From Arthrobacter sp. Bz4 (GTDB lineage Bacteria > Actinomycetota > Actinomycetes > Actinomycetales > Micrococcaceae), in NCBI RefSeq assembly GCF_003075455.1, contig NZ_QDAE01000002.1:186001-250000 (forward strand): DNA of 64,000 nucleotides, given 5' to 3'. The position numbers and the translations under genes are program-made. Positions 1 through 8,657 of this stretch are shown here, piece after piece. Positions within the stretch are counted from its first letter, which is position 1, and each line of letters opens with the position of its first letter. A model generated the notes under the pieces. It was not told the DNA's origin, ran no database searches, and saw only the letters and a list, made by a program, of their open reading frames with translations.

Positions 1-831
1 GTCCACGGCGAAACGGCGGCGACCGTTGAACGGGTATTCCCCGATCGACGGGGTTCAGCAAGCCCGGTGCTGCCGGTAGCGCCAGACTCCGCGGCCCTGA
101 TAGTCGCGGCGAAGTCCGGGTTCCTGACCGGGGTTGATGAGGAACGGATCCTTGCCGCAGCGGTGAAGCACCATGCGATCGTGAGAGTTGATTGCCGCGT
201 CGGTTCGTCCCTTGTGAAAGGCGTACCCATGGCCGTCGGCTGGGCGCGCAGCGGGGAGCCGAGTATGGATGATGAGGCACTGAAGGCATTCCGCCACGAC
301 GTGGTAGCCGCTTTCAACTACGGATTCGAACGGACCGCGGTGCAGGATGTCGCCTTCGGGTTCCGACAGCTTATTGATGTAGCGGCCAAGGCGCTATCGC
401 CCGGCATCAACGACCCAACAACCGCGATCCACGTACTTGGGCACACTTCAGCGTTGTTGTGTGATCTCACGCAACGGGAGCTGGGAGAGCGCGTACTGCG
501 CGACGACGACGGGTTGGTTCGGGTCATTCTCCACCGCCCCGACTTCGCCGCGTTCCTGAACATCACCCTCGACCAGCCAGTGCTTTACGGGAGTTCCGAC
601 CCGGCGGTGGTCGATCGGGTCCTGAGTCTGCTGCAGGAGGTCGCCTGGCACGCGGCTGATGAGGACAAGTCGGCGGTCCGCGAACAGCTACAGCGAGTCG
701 CTGCAGCTATCCGGCAGGAATCGCACCCGCCAGCAGTGCAGGAACACCTGCAGGGCCGGCTGGACGAGGTGAATCAGGCCCTTGACGGCGTCTGGTCACC
801 ACGCGGCCCGGTGGCAGGCGGCCGGGTCTGA
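1..831 (+). CDS. DUF2254 family membrane protein, C-terminal part
   Basis: The frame is open from base 1, so the N-terminus lies outside the window and about 276 residues remain. The segment FRQLIDVAAKALSPGINDPT is typical of the soluble C-terminal half of DUF2254 proteins. Their N-terminal transmembrane helices would be in the missing part. The function of the family is not established. The gene converges on dnaB, with only 22 bases between the two stop codons. Family assignment is from remembered similarity; that it is a real gene is secure from length and codon use. Confidence 0.75.
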   Translation, partial: VHGETAATVERVFPDRRGSASPVLPVAPDSAALIVAAKSGFLTGVDEERILAAAVKHHAIVRVDCRVGSSLVKGVPMAVGWARSGEPSMDDEALKAFRHDVVAAFNYGFERTAVQDVAFGFRQLIDVAAKALSPGINDPTTAIHVLGHTSALLCDLTQRELGERVLRDDDGLVRVILHRPDFAAFLNITLDQPVLYGSSDPAVVDRVLSLLQEVAWHAADEDKSAVREQLQRVAAAIRQESHPPAVQEHLQGRLDEVNQALDGVWSPRGPVAGGRV

Positions 832-853
832 TCACCAGGGTCCGGTAATCCGG

Positions 854-2236
854 TCAGAACCCGCCGCCGCCACCGTCCACAGCCATGTTGTTGAACCGGG
901 AATAGTGGCCCTGAAACCCGACCACTATGGTTTTGGTGGGGCCGTTACGGTGCTTGGCGACGATCACGTCCGCCTCACCGGCCCGGGGGGATTCCTTGTC
1001 GTAGACGTCATCGCGATGCAGGAGGATCACCATGTCGGCGTCCTGCTCGATCGAACCACTCTCGCGAAGGTCGGAAACCATCGGGCGCTTGTCGGTGCGC
1101 TGCTCGGAGCCACGGTTCAGCTGGGAGAGCGCCACCACCGGTACGTTCAGCTCCTTGGCAAGCAGCTTCAGCGCGCGGGAGAACTCGGAGACCTCTTGCT
1201 GACGCGACTCGACCCGCTTGCCCGATGACATCAGCTGCAGATAGTCGAGGACCACCAGTTTCAGGTCATGGCGCTGCTTCAGCCGCCGGCACTTCGCCCT
1301 GATTTCCATCAGGGACATATTGGGGCTGTCATCGATGAAGAGCGGCGCATCGTTCATCCGCCCCATGGTGGTGGCGATCTTGCCCCACTGTTCGTCCTTG
1401 ATCGTGCCCTTGCGCAGGTCCTGCAGCCCGATGGTGGCTTCGGCTGACAACAGGCGCATGGCAATCTCGTTGCGCCCCATTTCCAGGGAAAAGAAGACGG
1501 TGGTCATGTTGTGCTTGATCGCTGCGGAGCGAGCCCAATCCAGGGCGAAGGTCGACTTACCCATCGCAGGCCGCGCCGCCACCACAATCATCTGTCCGCC
1601 ATGGAGTCCCTGGGTTAGTTCATCCAGTTCAAAAAAGCCGGTCGGGACCCCGGTCATACCCTCACCGCGGTGTCCGGCCGATTCAATCTCGTCGACGGTG
1701 CTTTCGATGATGTCTTTCAGCGCGACATAGTCCTCGGCACTTCGCCGCTCGGCCACCGCATACACCTCGGCCTGGGCGGCGTTGACAATGTCATCCACCT
1801 CGCCGTCGTTGGAGTAACCCAGCTGCACAATTTTGGTCCCGGCATTCACGAGCCGCCGCAGCACTGCGCGTTCCCGCACAATCTCCGCGTAGAATCCGGC
1901 GTTCGCGGCCGTCGGGACTGACTGGATCAGCGTGTGAAGGTAGGCGGGTCCTCCGATGCGGGAAATTTCGCCGCGTTTTGTCAGCTCATCGGAGACGGTG
2001 ACGGCGTCGGCGGGTTCCCCGCGGCCATAGAGATCAATCACGGCCTCGTAGATGCTTTCGTGGGCCGGACGATAGAAGTCCACCCCGCGCAGTACCTCGA
2101 CGCAGTCGGCGATGGCGTCCTTGGACAGCATCATTCCGCCGAGAACTGACTGCTCAGCAACCAGGTCCTGAGGCGGGGTTCTGGTGAACTCCGGGGACCG
2201 GGTGTCCTCTGATGAATCAACGCGCGTGAGGGACAC
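854..2236 (-). CDS. dnaB: Replicative DNA helicase DnaB
   Basis: Hexameric 5'-3' replication-fork helicase, 460 aa, the normal intein-free length. The N-terminal primase-interacting domain (about 25-130) begins with PPQDLVAEQSVLGGMMLS. The RecA-like domain carries Walker A ARPAMGKST near residues 221-229 and Walker B LVVLDYLQLM near 330. The later segment SDLRESGSIEQDADMV is also typical of DnaB. It is separated from the rpsF-ssb-rpsR-rplI operon by a DnaA-box-rich spacer and a broken small gene. In many actinobacteria dnaB follows rplI, as in the Mycobacterium order rpsF-ssb-rpsR-rplI-dnaB. No intein is present, although actinobacterial DnaB proteins often carry one. Confidence 0.98.
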   Translation of the reverse strand: MSLTRVDSSEDTRSPEFTRTPPQDLVAEQSVLGGMMLSKDAIADCVEVLRGVDFYRPAHESIYEAVIDLYGRGEPADAVTVSDELTKRGEISRIGGPAYLHTLIQSVPTAANAGFYAEIVRERAVLRRLVNAGTKIVQLGYSNDGEVDDIVNAAQAEVYAVAERRSAEDYVALKDIIESTVDEIESAGHRGEGMTGVPTGFFELDELTQGLHGGQMIVVAARPAMGKSTFALDWARSAAIKHNMTTVFFSLEMGRNEIAMRLLSAEATIGLQDLRKGTIKDEQWGKIATTMGRMNDAPLFIDDSPNMSLMEIRAKCRRLKQRHDLKLVVLDYLQLMSSGKRVESRQQEVSEFSRALKLLAKELNVPVVALSQLNRGSEQRTDKRPMVSDLRESGSIEQDADMVILLHRDDVYDKESPRAGEADVIVAKHRNGPTKTIVVGFQGHYSRFNNMAVDGGGGGF

Positions 2237-2401
2237 CGCTGCACTCTCTCTTCCAGTTACCTACCCCGGGAACCACTCCGACGGATCGTCGGGGGTGGTC
2301 GTATCCGGTCTGATAACTGAGTCTTATCACCCGGTACGGACAGTTTTAGCGTCTGGGATACTCCGCAACGGTAGTGCCGAAGCACCATCCTGCCAAGCGA
2401 G

Positions 2402-2636
2402 TAATCCACAGGCCCTGTGGATTGACTGTGGATTACGCGGCGTGTCTTGTGCACAGGATGGGGACAACAGTGTGGATAACTAAATACTTATCCACCCAAT
2501 ATGTCTCTGACAAGGCCAAACACCCTCCCGCACCTGTGGAGTAAATGTTTCAGTCACCCAACGTTCATCCCCTACTTGCGTGTTGACAGATGCGCTCACA
2601 GCGCCTACGGGGCGAGTTATTCACCAGCTATCCACA
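2402..2636. promoter_or_regulatory. DnaA-box-like cluster upstream of dnaB
   Basis: The gene-free stretch 2237-2829 holds a dense set of 9-mers close to TTATCCACA. They are TAATCCACA at 2402, TGTGGATTG at 2416, TGTGGATTA at 2427, TTGTGCACA at 2447, a perfect TGTGGATAA at 2471, TTATCCACC at 2488 and CTATCCACA at 2628. They occur on both strands, with close spacing at 2402-2496. The segment 2480-2560 is locally AT-richer. The remainder of the stretch shows no gene. The cluster could control dnaB, bind or titrate DnaA, or be an origin remnant. DnaA binding is inferred from sequence only. Confidence 0.6.
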
Positions 2637-2829
2637 GCTTTGTGGGTTGCCAGTGTGAGTCGGACCACAGTTAAAACGACGTCCCACTGGCCTATATACC
2701 GGTCGCCGCACCCGAATGCCGCGCTCCCACCTGAGATATGACCTTTCCGGCATACTTCCACCAGCGATGTACCCCGAGCGGTGCGATACTTTGAAATGGA
2801 CACCACCCCGGGGTGAAGGGAACAGGTCG

Positions 2830-3344
2830 ATGGAACTACAGCTGATCAGCGCCGTGCTGCTCGCAGCGCTCCTCCTGACCGGCGGGTTGATCAGTTACGT
2901 GGGTCGCCGTGATCGAGGGGCGGACCCGGCCTCCGGCCCGGCGCCCGGATCGTCTGGTGAATCGCACCGCCGTCGGGCTAACATTGACTATCCCGCGCCG
3001 CGGCCGGGGACTGGGCAACGGACCGCATCACTTCCTACCGATTCGAAAACCCGCCAGGCTCACGACGCGCCAGGCTCCACCCGACGGTCGTCGCCGCCCC
3101 GCTGGGGCCCGGGCAGTCGGGGAATGAGGATGACGGCGTGCTGGCTACCCGGCAGGCTCTCGCTGCCAACCAGGCGGCCATGGGCGATCCACGCGTCAGC
3201 ACCCTGGACCGGGTGCAGGCGCTGATGAGCAGCCCCGCCTTCGCCCTGCACCTGCAGGGCCTGGGGCTGGAACAGGCCGGTGGGCCGACCGAGGACGACA
3301 AAAGGGACCCCCGCGGTAAGCGGGAGCCCCTGGAGCCGTCCTGA
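2830..3344 (+). pseudogene. Small membrane-anchored protein, apparently frameshifted
   Basis: An ATG at 2830 opens a frame starting MELQLISAVLLAALLLTGGL, a single N-terminal membrane helix. After about residue 50 this frame becomes Arg/Pro-rich and loses coding character. From about 2988 the third frame instead looks coding (DWATDRITSYRFENPP, then LATRQALAANQAAMG and VQALMSSPAFALHLQGLGL) with GC-rich third positions, and runs to a stop at 3344. A single frame change between about 2940 and 3000 would join them into a roughly 170-residue protein. I do not recognise the family. It may be a decaying gene, a sequencing error, or two unrelated ORFs. Confidence 0.4.
3300..3330 (-). terminator. Terminator of the rpsF-ssb-rpsR-rplI operon
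   Basis: Read on the minus strand, GGGGCTCCCGC pairs with GCGGGGGTCCC across a short loop and is followed by TTTT. It starts 30 bases past the rplI stop. It lies inside the 3' codons of the convergent broken gene. Confidence 0.75.
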
Positions 3345-3360
3345 ATGATGTGCGCCGGAA

Positions 3361-3810
3361 CTAGCTGGCGACAACGTTCAGGTCGATAACTGCTGCGACA
3401 TCGTCATGCAGGCGGACGTTCGCCTGGTAGGTGCCAACCGACTTGATGTGGGCGGGCAGTTCTACCTTGCGCTTGTCGATGGTGCCAAGGCCTGCGGCCT
3501 CGACTGCCTTCGCAACGTCGTCAGCCTTGACGGTGCCGAACAGACGTCCGGACTCACCGGCCTTCACGGTCAGCTTGACCGGCTTGGCGGAGAGAGCAGC
3601 TGCCTGCTTCTGGGCGTCCTCGAGCGTGGAGTGCTCGCGAGCGAGGCGGGCAGCCTTGATCGACTCGACCTGCTTCTCGCCGCCCTTGGTCCAGGTGAGG
3701 GCGAAGCCGCGGGGCAGAAGAAAGTTACGTGCGTAACCGTTCTTTACCTCGACAATGTCGCCTGCAGCACCAAGACCGGTTACTTCATGGGTCAAAATGA
3801 GCTTTGCCAT
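3361..3810 (-). CDS. rplI: 50S ribosomal protein L9
   Basis: 149 aa, the usual length. The N-terminal 23S rRNA-binding domain starts [18 protein letters not shown] and contains [14 protein letters not shown], the L9 signature. A long connecting helix (about 40-80) leads to the C-terminal domain. L9 sits at the L1 stalk base and helps maintain reading frame. It is the last gene of rpsF-ssb-rpsR-rplI, 18 bases after rpsR, and is followed by a strong hairpin terminator. Confidence 0.98.
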   Translation of the reverse strand: MAKLILTHEVTGLGAAGDIVEVKNGYARNFLLPRGFALTWTKGGEKQVESIKAARLAREHSTLEDAQKQAAALSAKPVKLTVKAGESGRLFGTVKADDVAKAVEAAGLGTIDKRKVELPAHIKSVGTYQANVRLHDDVAAVIDLNVVAS

Positions 3811-3828
3811 TGGGTTGGGTTCCTTTCC

Positions 3829-4068
3829 TTAACCGCGGCCTGCGCCGGAGTACGGCAGGAGGGCAACTTCACGGGCATTCTTGATTGCCTGCGCAATTTT
3901 GCGCTGCTCCTGAACGGTGACGCCGGTAACGCGGCGTGCACGGATCTTTCCGCGGTCGGAAATGAACTTACGCAGCAAGGCTACGTCCTTGTAGTCGATG
4001 ACGGTGACGTCAGCGGCCTTCAAGGGATTGGACTTTGGTTTGGGCTTACGAAGTTCAGCCTTTGCCAT
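3829..4068 (-). CDS. rpsR: 30S ribosomal protein S18
   Basis: 79 aa. The core [20 protein letters not shown] followed by [19 protein letters not shown] is the S18 fold that packs against S6 on the 30S platform. No zinc-binding cysteines are present, so this is a Cys-free S18. The lysine-rich N-terminus ([17 protein letters not shown]) is typical. It lies between ssb and rplI in the operon. A GGAGCACCACG stretch just before the start supplies the ribosome binding site. Confidence 0.98.
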   Translation of the reverse strand: MAKAELRKPKPKSNPLKAADVTVIDYKDVALLRKFISDRGKIRARRVTGVTVQEQRKIAQAIKNAREVALLPYSGAGRG

Positions 4069-4177
4069 CGTGGTGCTCCTTATGTCTGGTGGAGCCCGCA
4101 GAACGATTCTGCGGGATGGGAACTACTTGGCGGGTGGCCGCTGCCAACAGCGGAGCGGTCCTGCCGGTAAAGAAGGG

Positions 4178-4762
4178 TTAGAAGGGAGGCTCGGACGAAT
4201 CCGGGCCGTTGCCCCAACCGGAGGAGTTACCTCCGGAGGAGTTGCCCCCAGCGGGTGCGCCCCATGGGTCATCAGCTGGCTGTTGCGCCTGCTGACCACC
4301 CTGCTGGCCGCCGCCCCAACCTGAGTTGGAGTTGTTTCCGCCGCCACTGTTCCCGCCGCTGTTGCCGCCGAAACCACCACCGCCACCACCGCCTGAGCGC
4401 TGGGTGCGGGTGACCTTGGCTGACGCGTAGCGCAGGGATGGACCAATCTCGTCCACCTCAAGTTCCATGACGGTGCGCTTTTCGCCTTCTTTGGTGTCGT
4501 ACGAGCGTGACTTGAGGCGGCCCTGAGCGACGACGCGGGTTCCCTTGGTCAGGGTCTCCGCAACGTTCTCTGCCGCTTCACGCCATACCGACGCACGGAG
4601 GAACAGCGTTTCGCCGTCCTTCCACTCGTTGGACTGGCGGTCGAAGGTCCGCGGCGTCGACGCAATGGTGAAATTTGCCACTGCTGAGCCTGACGGGGTG
4701 AAACGAAGTTCGGGATCGCTGGTGAGATTACCGACGACCGTAATTAGTGTCTCGCCTGCCAT
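4178..4762 (-). CDS. ssb: Single-stranded DNA-binding protein
   Basis: 194 aa. The OB fold (about 1-110) begins [21 protein letters not shown] Gly/Asn/Gln-rich linker (about 125-180) leads to the acidic tip SSEPPF, a variant of the DDDIPF-type partner-docking tail. I chose the ATG at 4762 because AGGAGG lies just upstream. The longer frame start at 4780 would place that Shine-Dalgarno sequence inside the coding region. SSB protects ssDNA and recruits replication and repair partners. Being encoded between the S6 and S18 genes is conserved across bacteria. Confidence 0.97.
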   Translation of the reverse strand: MAGETLITVVGNLTSDPELRFTPSGSAVANFTIASTPRTFDRQSNEWKDGETLFLRASVWREAAENVAETLTKGTRVVAQGRLKSRSYDTKEGEKRTVMELEVDEIGPSLRYASAKVTRTQRSGGGGGGGFGGNSGGNSGGGNNSNSGWGGGQQGGQQAQQPADDPWGAPAGGNSSGGNSSGWGNGPDSSEPPF

Positions 4763-4826
4763 GGTGCCTCCTACTGTCACAGCCCACTGTGGTGGGCCTG
4801 TCCTAATCTGTGAAGCTAAGCCGAAA

Positions 4827-5132
4827 TTATTCGGCTGAAACCTTCTGCTCCTCGGGACGGATGATCTTGGTACGCATGATCGTCTCGTTGAGGCTCAGCT
4901 GGCGGTCAAGCTCGGCAGCGATTGCTGGAGTGGCGGTGAAGTTGACTACAGCGTAGAAACCCTCAGCCTTTTTCTTGATTTCGTAGGCCAGGCGACGACG
5001 TCCCCACAGGTCTACCTTGTCTACGGTGCCGCCGCCGTTGCGGACGACATTCAGGAACTTCTCGAGCGAAGGCTCAACGGTACGTTCCTCGACATCGGGG
5101 TCGATGATTACCATCAATTCATATGCACGCAT
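4827..5132 (-). CDS. rpsF: 30S ribosomal protein S6
   Basis: 101 aa from the ATG at 5132. A GAGGAGG stretch sits about 11 bases upstream, and an alternative GTG at 5144 overlaps this ribosome binding site and is rejected. [16 protein letters not shown] and [18 protein letters not shown] are classic S6 segments. S6 binds S18 and 16S rRNA in the platform of the small subunit. It is the first gene of the rpsF-ssb-rpsR-rplI operon, so the operon promoter should lie in 5133-5316, where I could not pick convincing -35/-10 boxes. Confidence 0.97.
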   Translation of the reverse strand: MRAYELMVIIDPDVEERTVEPSLEKFLNVVRNGGGTVDKVDLWGRRRLAYEIKKKAEGFYAVVNFTATPAIAAELDRQLSLNETIMRTKIIRPEEQKVSAE

Positions 5133-5316
5133 TTGTGAACCCACCTCCTCTGGGCTAAACGGTCACGGTCTTTCCGTAACAGGAGGTTCTATTTGCGTTG
5201 GCCTGCCTGACACCTGATTCCCAGTTCGGGCCGGTGCCAGCGCAGACTTACCAATGTTACCGGAGATTCGCCGGCCCACCGAACCGCGTGTGGATAACCG
5301 GTCCCCGGCTTCGTCG

Positions 5317-6597
5317 CTACCTGATGGAGGTGAAGAACAGTTCGGTGGCTGTGGCCAGGTGGTGCGGATCTTCAACGCCGCACAGTTCCCGGGCGGAGTG
5401 CATGGACAACAGTGGGGTCCCGACGTCGATCGTCCGGATCCCGAGCCGGGTGGCGGTCAGCGGACCAATGGTTGAGCCGCAGGGCATCACGTTGTTGGAG
5501 ACAAACTCCTGATACGGTACCCGCGCTTCGCGGCACAGCCGGGCCCAATATGCGGCGCCTGGGGCGTCGGTGGTGTAACGCTGGTTGGCGTTGATTTTCA
5601 GCAGCGGGCCACCACCGAGGATGGGGCGGTTCACGGGATCGTGGCGTTCGGCATAGTTGGGGTGCACCGCGTGACCGGCATCCGCTGAAACGCAGAACGA
5701 GGCGGCCAGCGCGCGCCGGCGTTCCTCGGACTCCGCTCCCAGCCCACCCGAAATGCGGTGCAGTACATCCTCAAGGAAGGGCCCACTCGCCCCGGAGCGG
5801 GAGGCGCTGCCCACCTCCTCGTGGTCAAAGGCGGCGAGAACGGCGATCGGCCCATCCGGCGCCGCTGTGGCACCCGCCGCGATCAGGGCAACCAGTCCGG
5901 CGTGCACCGAGGAAAGGTTATCCAGCCGACCGGCGGCGAAGAACGCACCGTCCGCCCCGAAGACGCTGCCTGGCTGGGTGTCCGCGACGACGACGTCGTA
6001 GCCGCCAACGTTCACCGGGGCAATCCCTGCTGAGTCGGCCAGAAGCTCGAGGAGGTCGGCGTCGCGTGGGTCGCCAACTCCCCAGACCGGATTCATATGC
6101 TGTTGCTTGTCCAGCGCGAGTCCGTCGTTGACTGCCCGATCGAGGTGGATCGCGAGTTGGGGGAACCGCAGCAGGGGGGCCGTGGACACCAGGTGCTCGA
6201 CGCCGTCGTGGGTGACGAGCCTGCCCGCGAGCGCCAGCTCGCGATCCAGCCAGGAGTTGAGCAGCGGGCCACCGTAGACTTCGACGCCCGCCTGAAGCCA
6301 GCCGTGCCGACCGGTGGTGGGCTTGGGTTTCAGTTTGAAGCCCGGCGAATCGGTGTGGGCGCCCAGGATGCGGAACCCAGTGACGGGGGTGGCTTTGGCC
6401 GGGGTTACCCAGGCGATCAGGGCACCATCACGGACCACCAGGAATTTGCCCTCCCGTGCTGTCCACGCGTCGGCTTCCTGCAACCGGACAAACCCGGCGG
6501 CCTCCAGCCGGGCTGCGCCCTCAGCTGCGGCGTGGAAGCTGGAGGGTGAGGCACCAATGTAGGCGCCGAGATCGGTGATGTGCTGGAGGGCGGTCAT
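5317..6597 (-). CDS. apeB: M18 family aminopeptidase (aspartyl aminopeptidase-like)
   Basis: 426 aa from the ATG at 6597 (MTALQHITDLGAYIGASPS); the longer open frame upstream lacks family similarity. The metal-ligand motifs of M18 peptidases are visible: HTDSPGFKLKP (about 85), DHEEVGS (catalytic Glu region, about 265) and SADAGHAVHPNY (about 315). M18 enzymes are dodecameric, cytosolic, two-metal aminopeptidases that remove N-terminal residues, classically Asp or Glu. Substrate preference cannot be read from the sequence. It is followed after 20 bases (upstream on the minus strand) by the response regulator gene and may be co-transcribed with it. Confidence 0.92.
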   Translation of the reverse strand: MTALQHITDLGAYIGASPSSFHAAAEGAARLEAAGFVRLQEADAWTAREGKFLVVRDGALIAWVTPAKATPVTGFRILGAHTDSPGFKLKPKPTTGRHGWLQAGVEVYGGPLLNSWLDRELALAGRLVTHDGVEHLVSTAPLLRFPQLAIHLDRAVNDGLALDKQQHMNPVWGVGDPRDADLLELLADSAGIAPVNVGGYDVVVADTQPGSVFGADGAFFAAGRLDNLSSVHAGLVALIAAGATAAPDGPIAVLAAFDHEEVGSASRSGASGPFLEDVLHRISGGLGAESEERRRALAASFCVSADAGHAVHPNYAERHDPVNRPILGGGPLLKINANQRYTTDAPGAAYWARLCREARVPYQEFVSNNVMPCGSTIGPLTATRLGIRTIDVGTPLLSMHSARELCGVEDPHHLATATELFFTSIR

Positions 6598-6616
6598 GGA
6601 AGTGAGCCTACCAAGC

Positions 6617-7360
6617 TCAGTAGTCCTGTCCCTGGCTGGGGACCACCAGACCCGACTCGTAGGCGTACACAACTGCCTGCACCCGGTCCCTGAGGTGAAG
6701 CTTGGTGAAAATCCGCCGCACATGGGTTTTCACGGTGGCTTCGGAGAGAAAGAACTTGTGGGCCAGTTCCGCATTGGAGAGTCCCTCGGCGATGGCCTCC
6801 AAAACCTCCCGTTCACGGGGGGTCAGGTCCTCCAGCAATGGATCGACGGGCCGTGGAGTCGCAAGGGGTGGCAGCGATCGCACGTAGGTTTCAAGGAGGC
6901 GGCGGGTCACCCGCGGAGCGACAACCGCGTCTCCGCTGGCAACCACCCGGACGGCATTCACCAGCTCATCGGGTCCCACATCCTTCAGGAGGAAAGCAGA
7001 CGCTCCAGCCTGGAGGCCTGCGAAGGCGTACTCGTCCAGGTCAAAGGTGGTCAGGATGATGATGCGTGAACACGATCCAGACTGGGTGATCAGGCGGGTT
7101 GCCTCGATCCCGTCCATGATCGGCATTCTGACGTCCATCAACACGACGTCCGGCTTCAGGGCGGCCGCCATCCGCGCTCCTTCGGCGCCGTTGGACGCTT
7201 CACCGACGATGACCACCCCGTCCTCACCCTCGAGGATGAGCCGGAACCCCATCCGCAGCAGCGGCTGGTCGTCAACCAGTAGGACCCTGATGGTCTCCCC
7301 GGCCAGCGTTTCGGGCACGGCTGTCTCGTTGAGCGCTAACCCCTCAGGCACTTCGGACAC
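6617..7360 (-). CDS. LuxR/NarL-type response regulator
   Basis: 247 aa from the GTG at 7360, which has GGGGAG upstream and overlaps the sensor kinase 3' end by 17 bases. The receiver domain (about 25-140) has the acidic pair in RVLLVDDQ, the phospho-acceptor Asp in DVVLMDVRMP and the conserved Lys in FLLKDVGPDE. The C-terminal HTH (about 175-240) reads LTPREREVLEAIAEGLSNAE and TVKTHVRRIFTKL. It is encoded directly after its kinase and two ABC exporter genes, so it probably controls that exporter in response to envelope or drug stress. Confidence 0.95.
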   Translation of the reverse strand: MSEVPEGLALNETAVPETLAGETIRVLLVDDQPLLRMGFRLILEGEDGVVIVGEASNGAEGARMAAALKPDVVLMDVRMPIMDGIEATRLITQSGSCSRIIILTTFDLDEYAFAGLQAGASAFLLKDVGPDELVNAVRVVASGDAVVAPRVTRRLLETYVRSLPPLATPRPVDPLLEDLTPREREVLEAIAEGLSNAELAHKFFLSEATVKTHVRRIFTKLHLRDRVQAVVYAYESGLVVPSQGQDY

Positions 7361-8621
7361 TTGGTGCTCCCCTGTTGGTGGATTGTTGCTCCTCGGGGAT
7401 GACCAGTCGAGCGTCCACGACCCAGCCACCGTCCGGGCCCGGACCGCAATCAACCGTCCCCGAATAGATGGCGGCGCGCTCCTGCATTCCAGCGATCCCC
7501 TGCCCGGAACCCACCGACACCACCGGCCCCATACTGCCGCGGCCGTCGTCGGACACCCTCACCCGGACCAGGGTTCCGGTGCGCGCAATAGCTACATCAA
7601 CAGTCGTGACGCTCTTGCCGTACCGCAGGACGTTGGTCAGGGATTCCTGAATAATCCGGTAGATGGTCAGCTGGAAGGCTGGGTCCTCGGGCAATCCCGG
7701 ACCCGAGAGTCCCAGTCGGATGGAGAGTCCCGCCGCCCGGAAGCCGTCAAGCAGTGTGGAAAGCGAGCCGGCCGCTGGGAGGGGTTCGCGGGGTGCGGCG
7801 TCGGGGTTTTCCCGCAGGACGCCGAGCACCCGGCGCATGTCGGCCAGGGCCGTGCGTCCGCTGGTCGAGAGCTCATCGAGGACCTCTCGGGCACGGTCCT
7901 GGTCCCGCTTCATCACGACGGCGGCGCCGTCGGAGAGGGCGATCATCACCGACAGGGAGTGCGCGACGACGTCGTGCATCTCCCGGGCAATGCGGTTGCG
8001 CTCGGTGGCGGACGCCAGTTCGGCGTTGCGGATGGCCCAGTCGCGGAGGGCTGTTTCATGCTCCCGATCCTTCCGGGTGGTAACCCCAAATCCGACGGCA
8101 AGGAAATACCACATGAGGACAAAGCCGGTCACGATCCAGATGAGGTATGGCGCCTCATCGACAAACAGTGCGTCGACAAACCAGAGGGGGGTGATCGTCA
8201 GCAGTGCTGCTCCGGCGAGCGCCCAGAGGGCGCTGCGGAAGGGATGCTGGACGGCCACAGCGTACAGAGCAAACCAGACGCCAAACCCGACACTCGCCTC
8301 ACCGTCGGAGGCCATGAGGCTCGCCCATTCGAGTGCCATCAAAATGCCAAGGACAATCAGTGGGCGGTCCCGGCGCCAGAAGAGGACGATCCCTGCTGCA
8401 ACGACGGGGATCAAGGCCAACCATCGATCGGCCAGCACGGTTCCGACGATCGCCTGTGGCAGGCTCGCGGCGAGGTAGAGGACTACTATCAGCGCGTCGG
8501 TTACCCGCGGGTGGCTCCTGAAATAGCGCCGGAACGGGCCTAGCCGTCGTGCATTGAGCTCAGTGAAGGAGGCGGCGGCCGTTCGCTCCGCCGCCCCCTC
8601 CACCGAGGCTTTTTCACTCAT
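7344..8621 (-). CDS. Sensor histidine kinase (HisKA_3 type)
   Basis: 425 aa. Membrane helices occupy about 35-165 with very short loops, as in sensors that detect signals within the membrane. The dimerisation/phosphoacceptor segment is RNRIAREMHDVVAHSLSVMI (His near 217). The HATPase region near 350-400 includes VSDDGRGSMGPV and GSGQGIAGMQERA. This is the NarL-partner family of kinases. It overlaps the regulator start by 17 bases and lies 36 bases downstream of an ABC-2 permease. The arrangement ATPase-permease-kinase-regulator suggests an exporter whose synthesis is controlled by this pair. Confidence 0.95.
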   Translation of the reverse strand: MSEKASVEGAAERTAAASFTELNARRLGPFRRYFRSHPRVTDALIVVLYLAASLPQAIVGTVLADRWLALIPVVAAGIVLFWRRDRPLIVLGILMALEWASLMASDGEASVGFGVWFALYAVAVQHPFRSALWALAGAALLTITPLWFVDALFVDEAPYLIWIVTGFVLMWYFLAVGFGVTTRKDREHETALRDWAIRNAELASATERNRIAREMHDVVAHSLSVMIALSDGAAVVMKRDQDRAREVLDELSTSGRTALADMRRVLGVLRENPDAAPREPLPAAGSLSTLLDGFRAAGLSIRLGLSGPGLPEDPAFQLTIYRIIQESLTNVLRYGKSVTTVDVAIARTGTLVRVRVSDDGRGSMGPVVSVGSGQGIAGMQERAAIYSGTVDCGPGPDGGWVVDARLVIPEEQQSTNRGAPSVRSA

Positions 8622-8657
8622 TGAGTGAGCCTATCGATCCGCTGTTGACCCGCTGGG

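Noticed and set aside
2184-2483. A 99-codon plus-strand frame in the dnaB upstream region
   Set aside because: It starts inside dnaB antisense and runs through the DnaA-box cluster; no coding signals.
7047-8543. A 498-codon plus-strand frame
   Set aside because: It is the exact antisense of the histidine kinase, which has full family motifs. Its product is Gly/Asp/His-rich without any domain.
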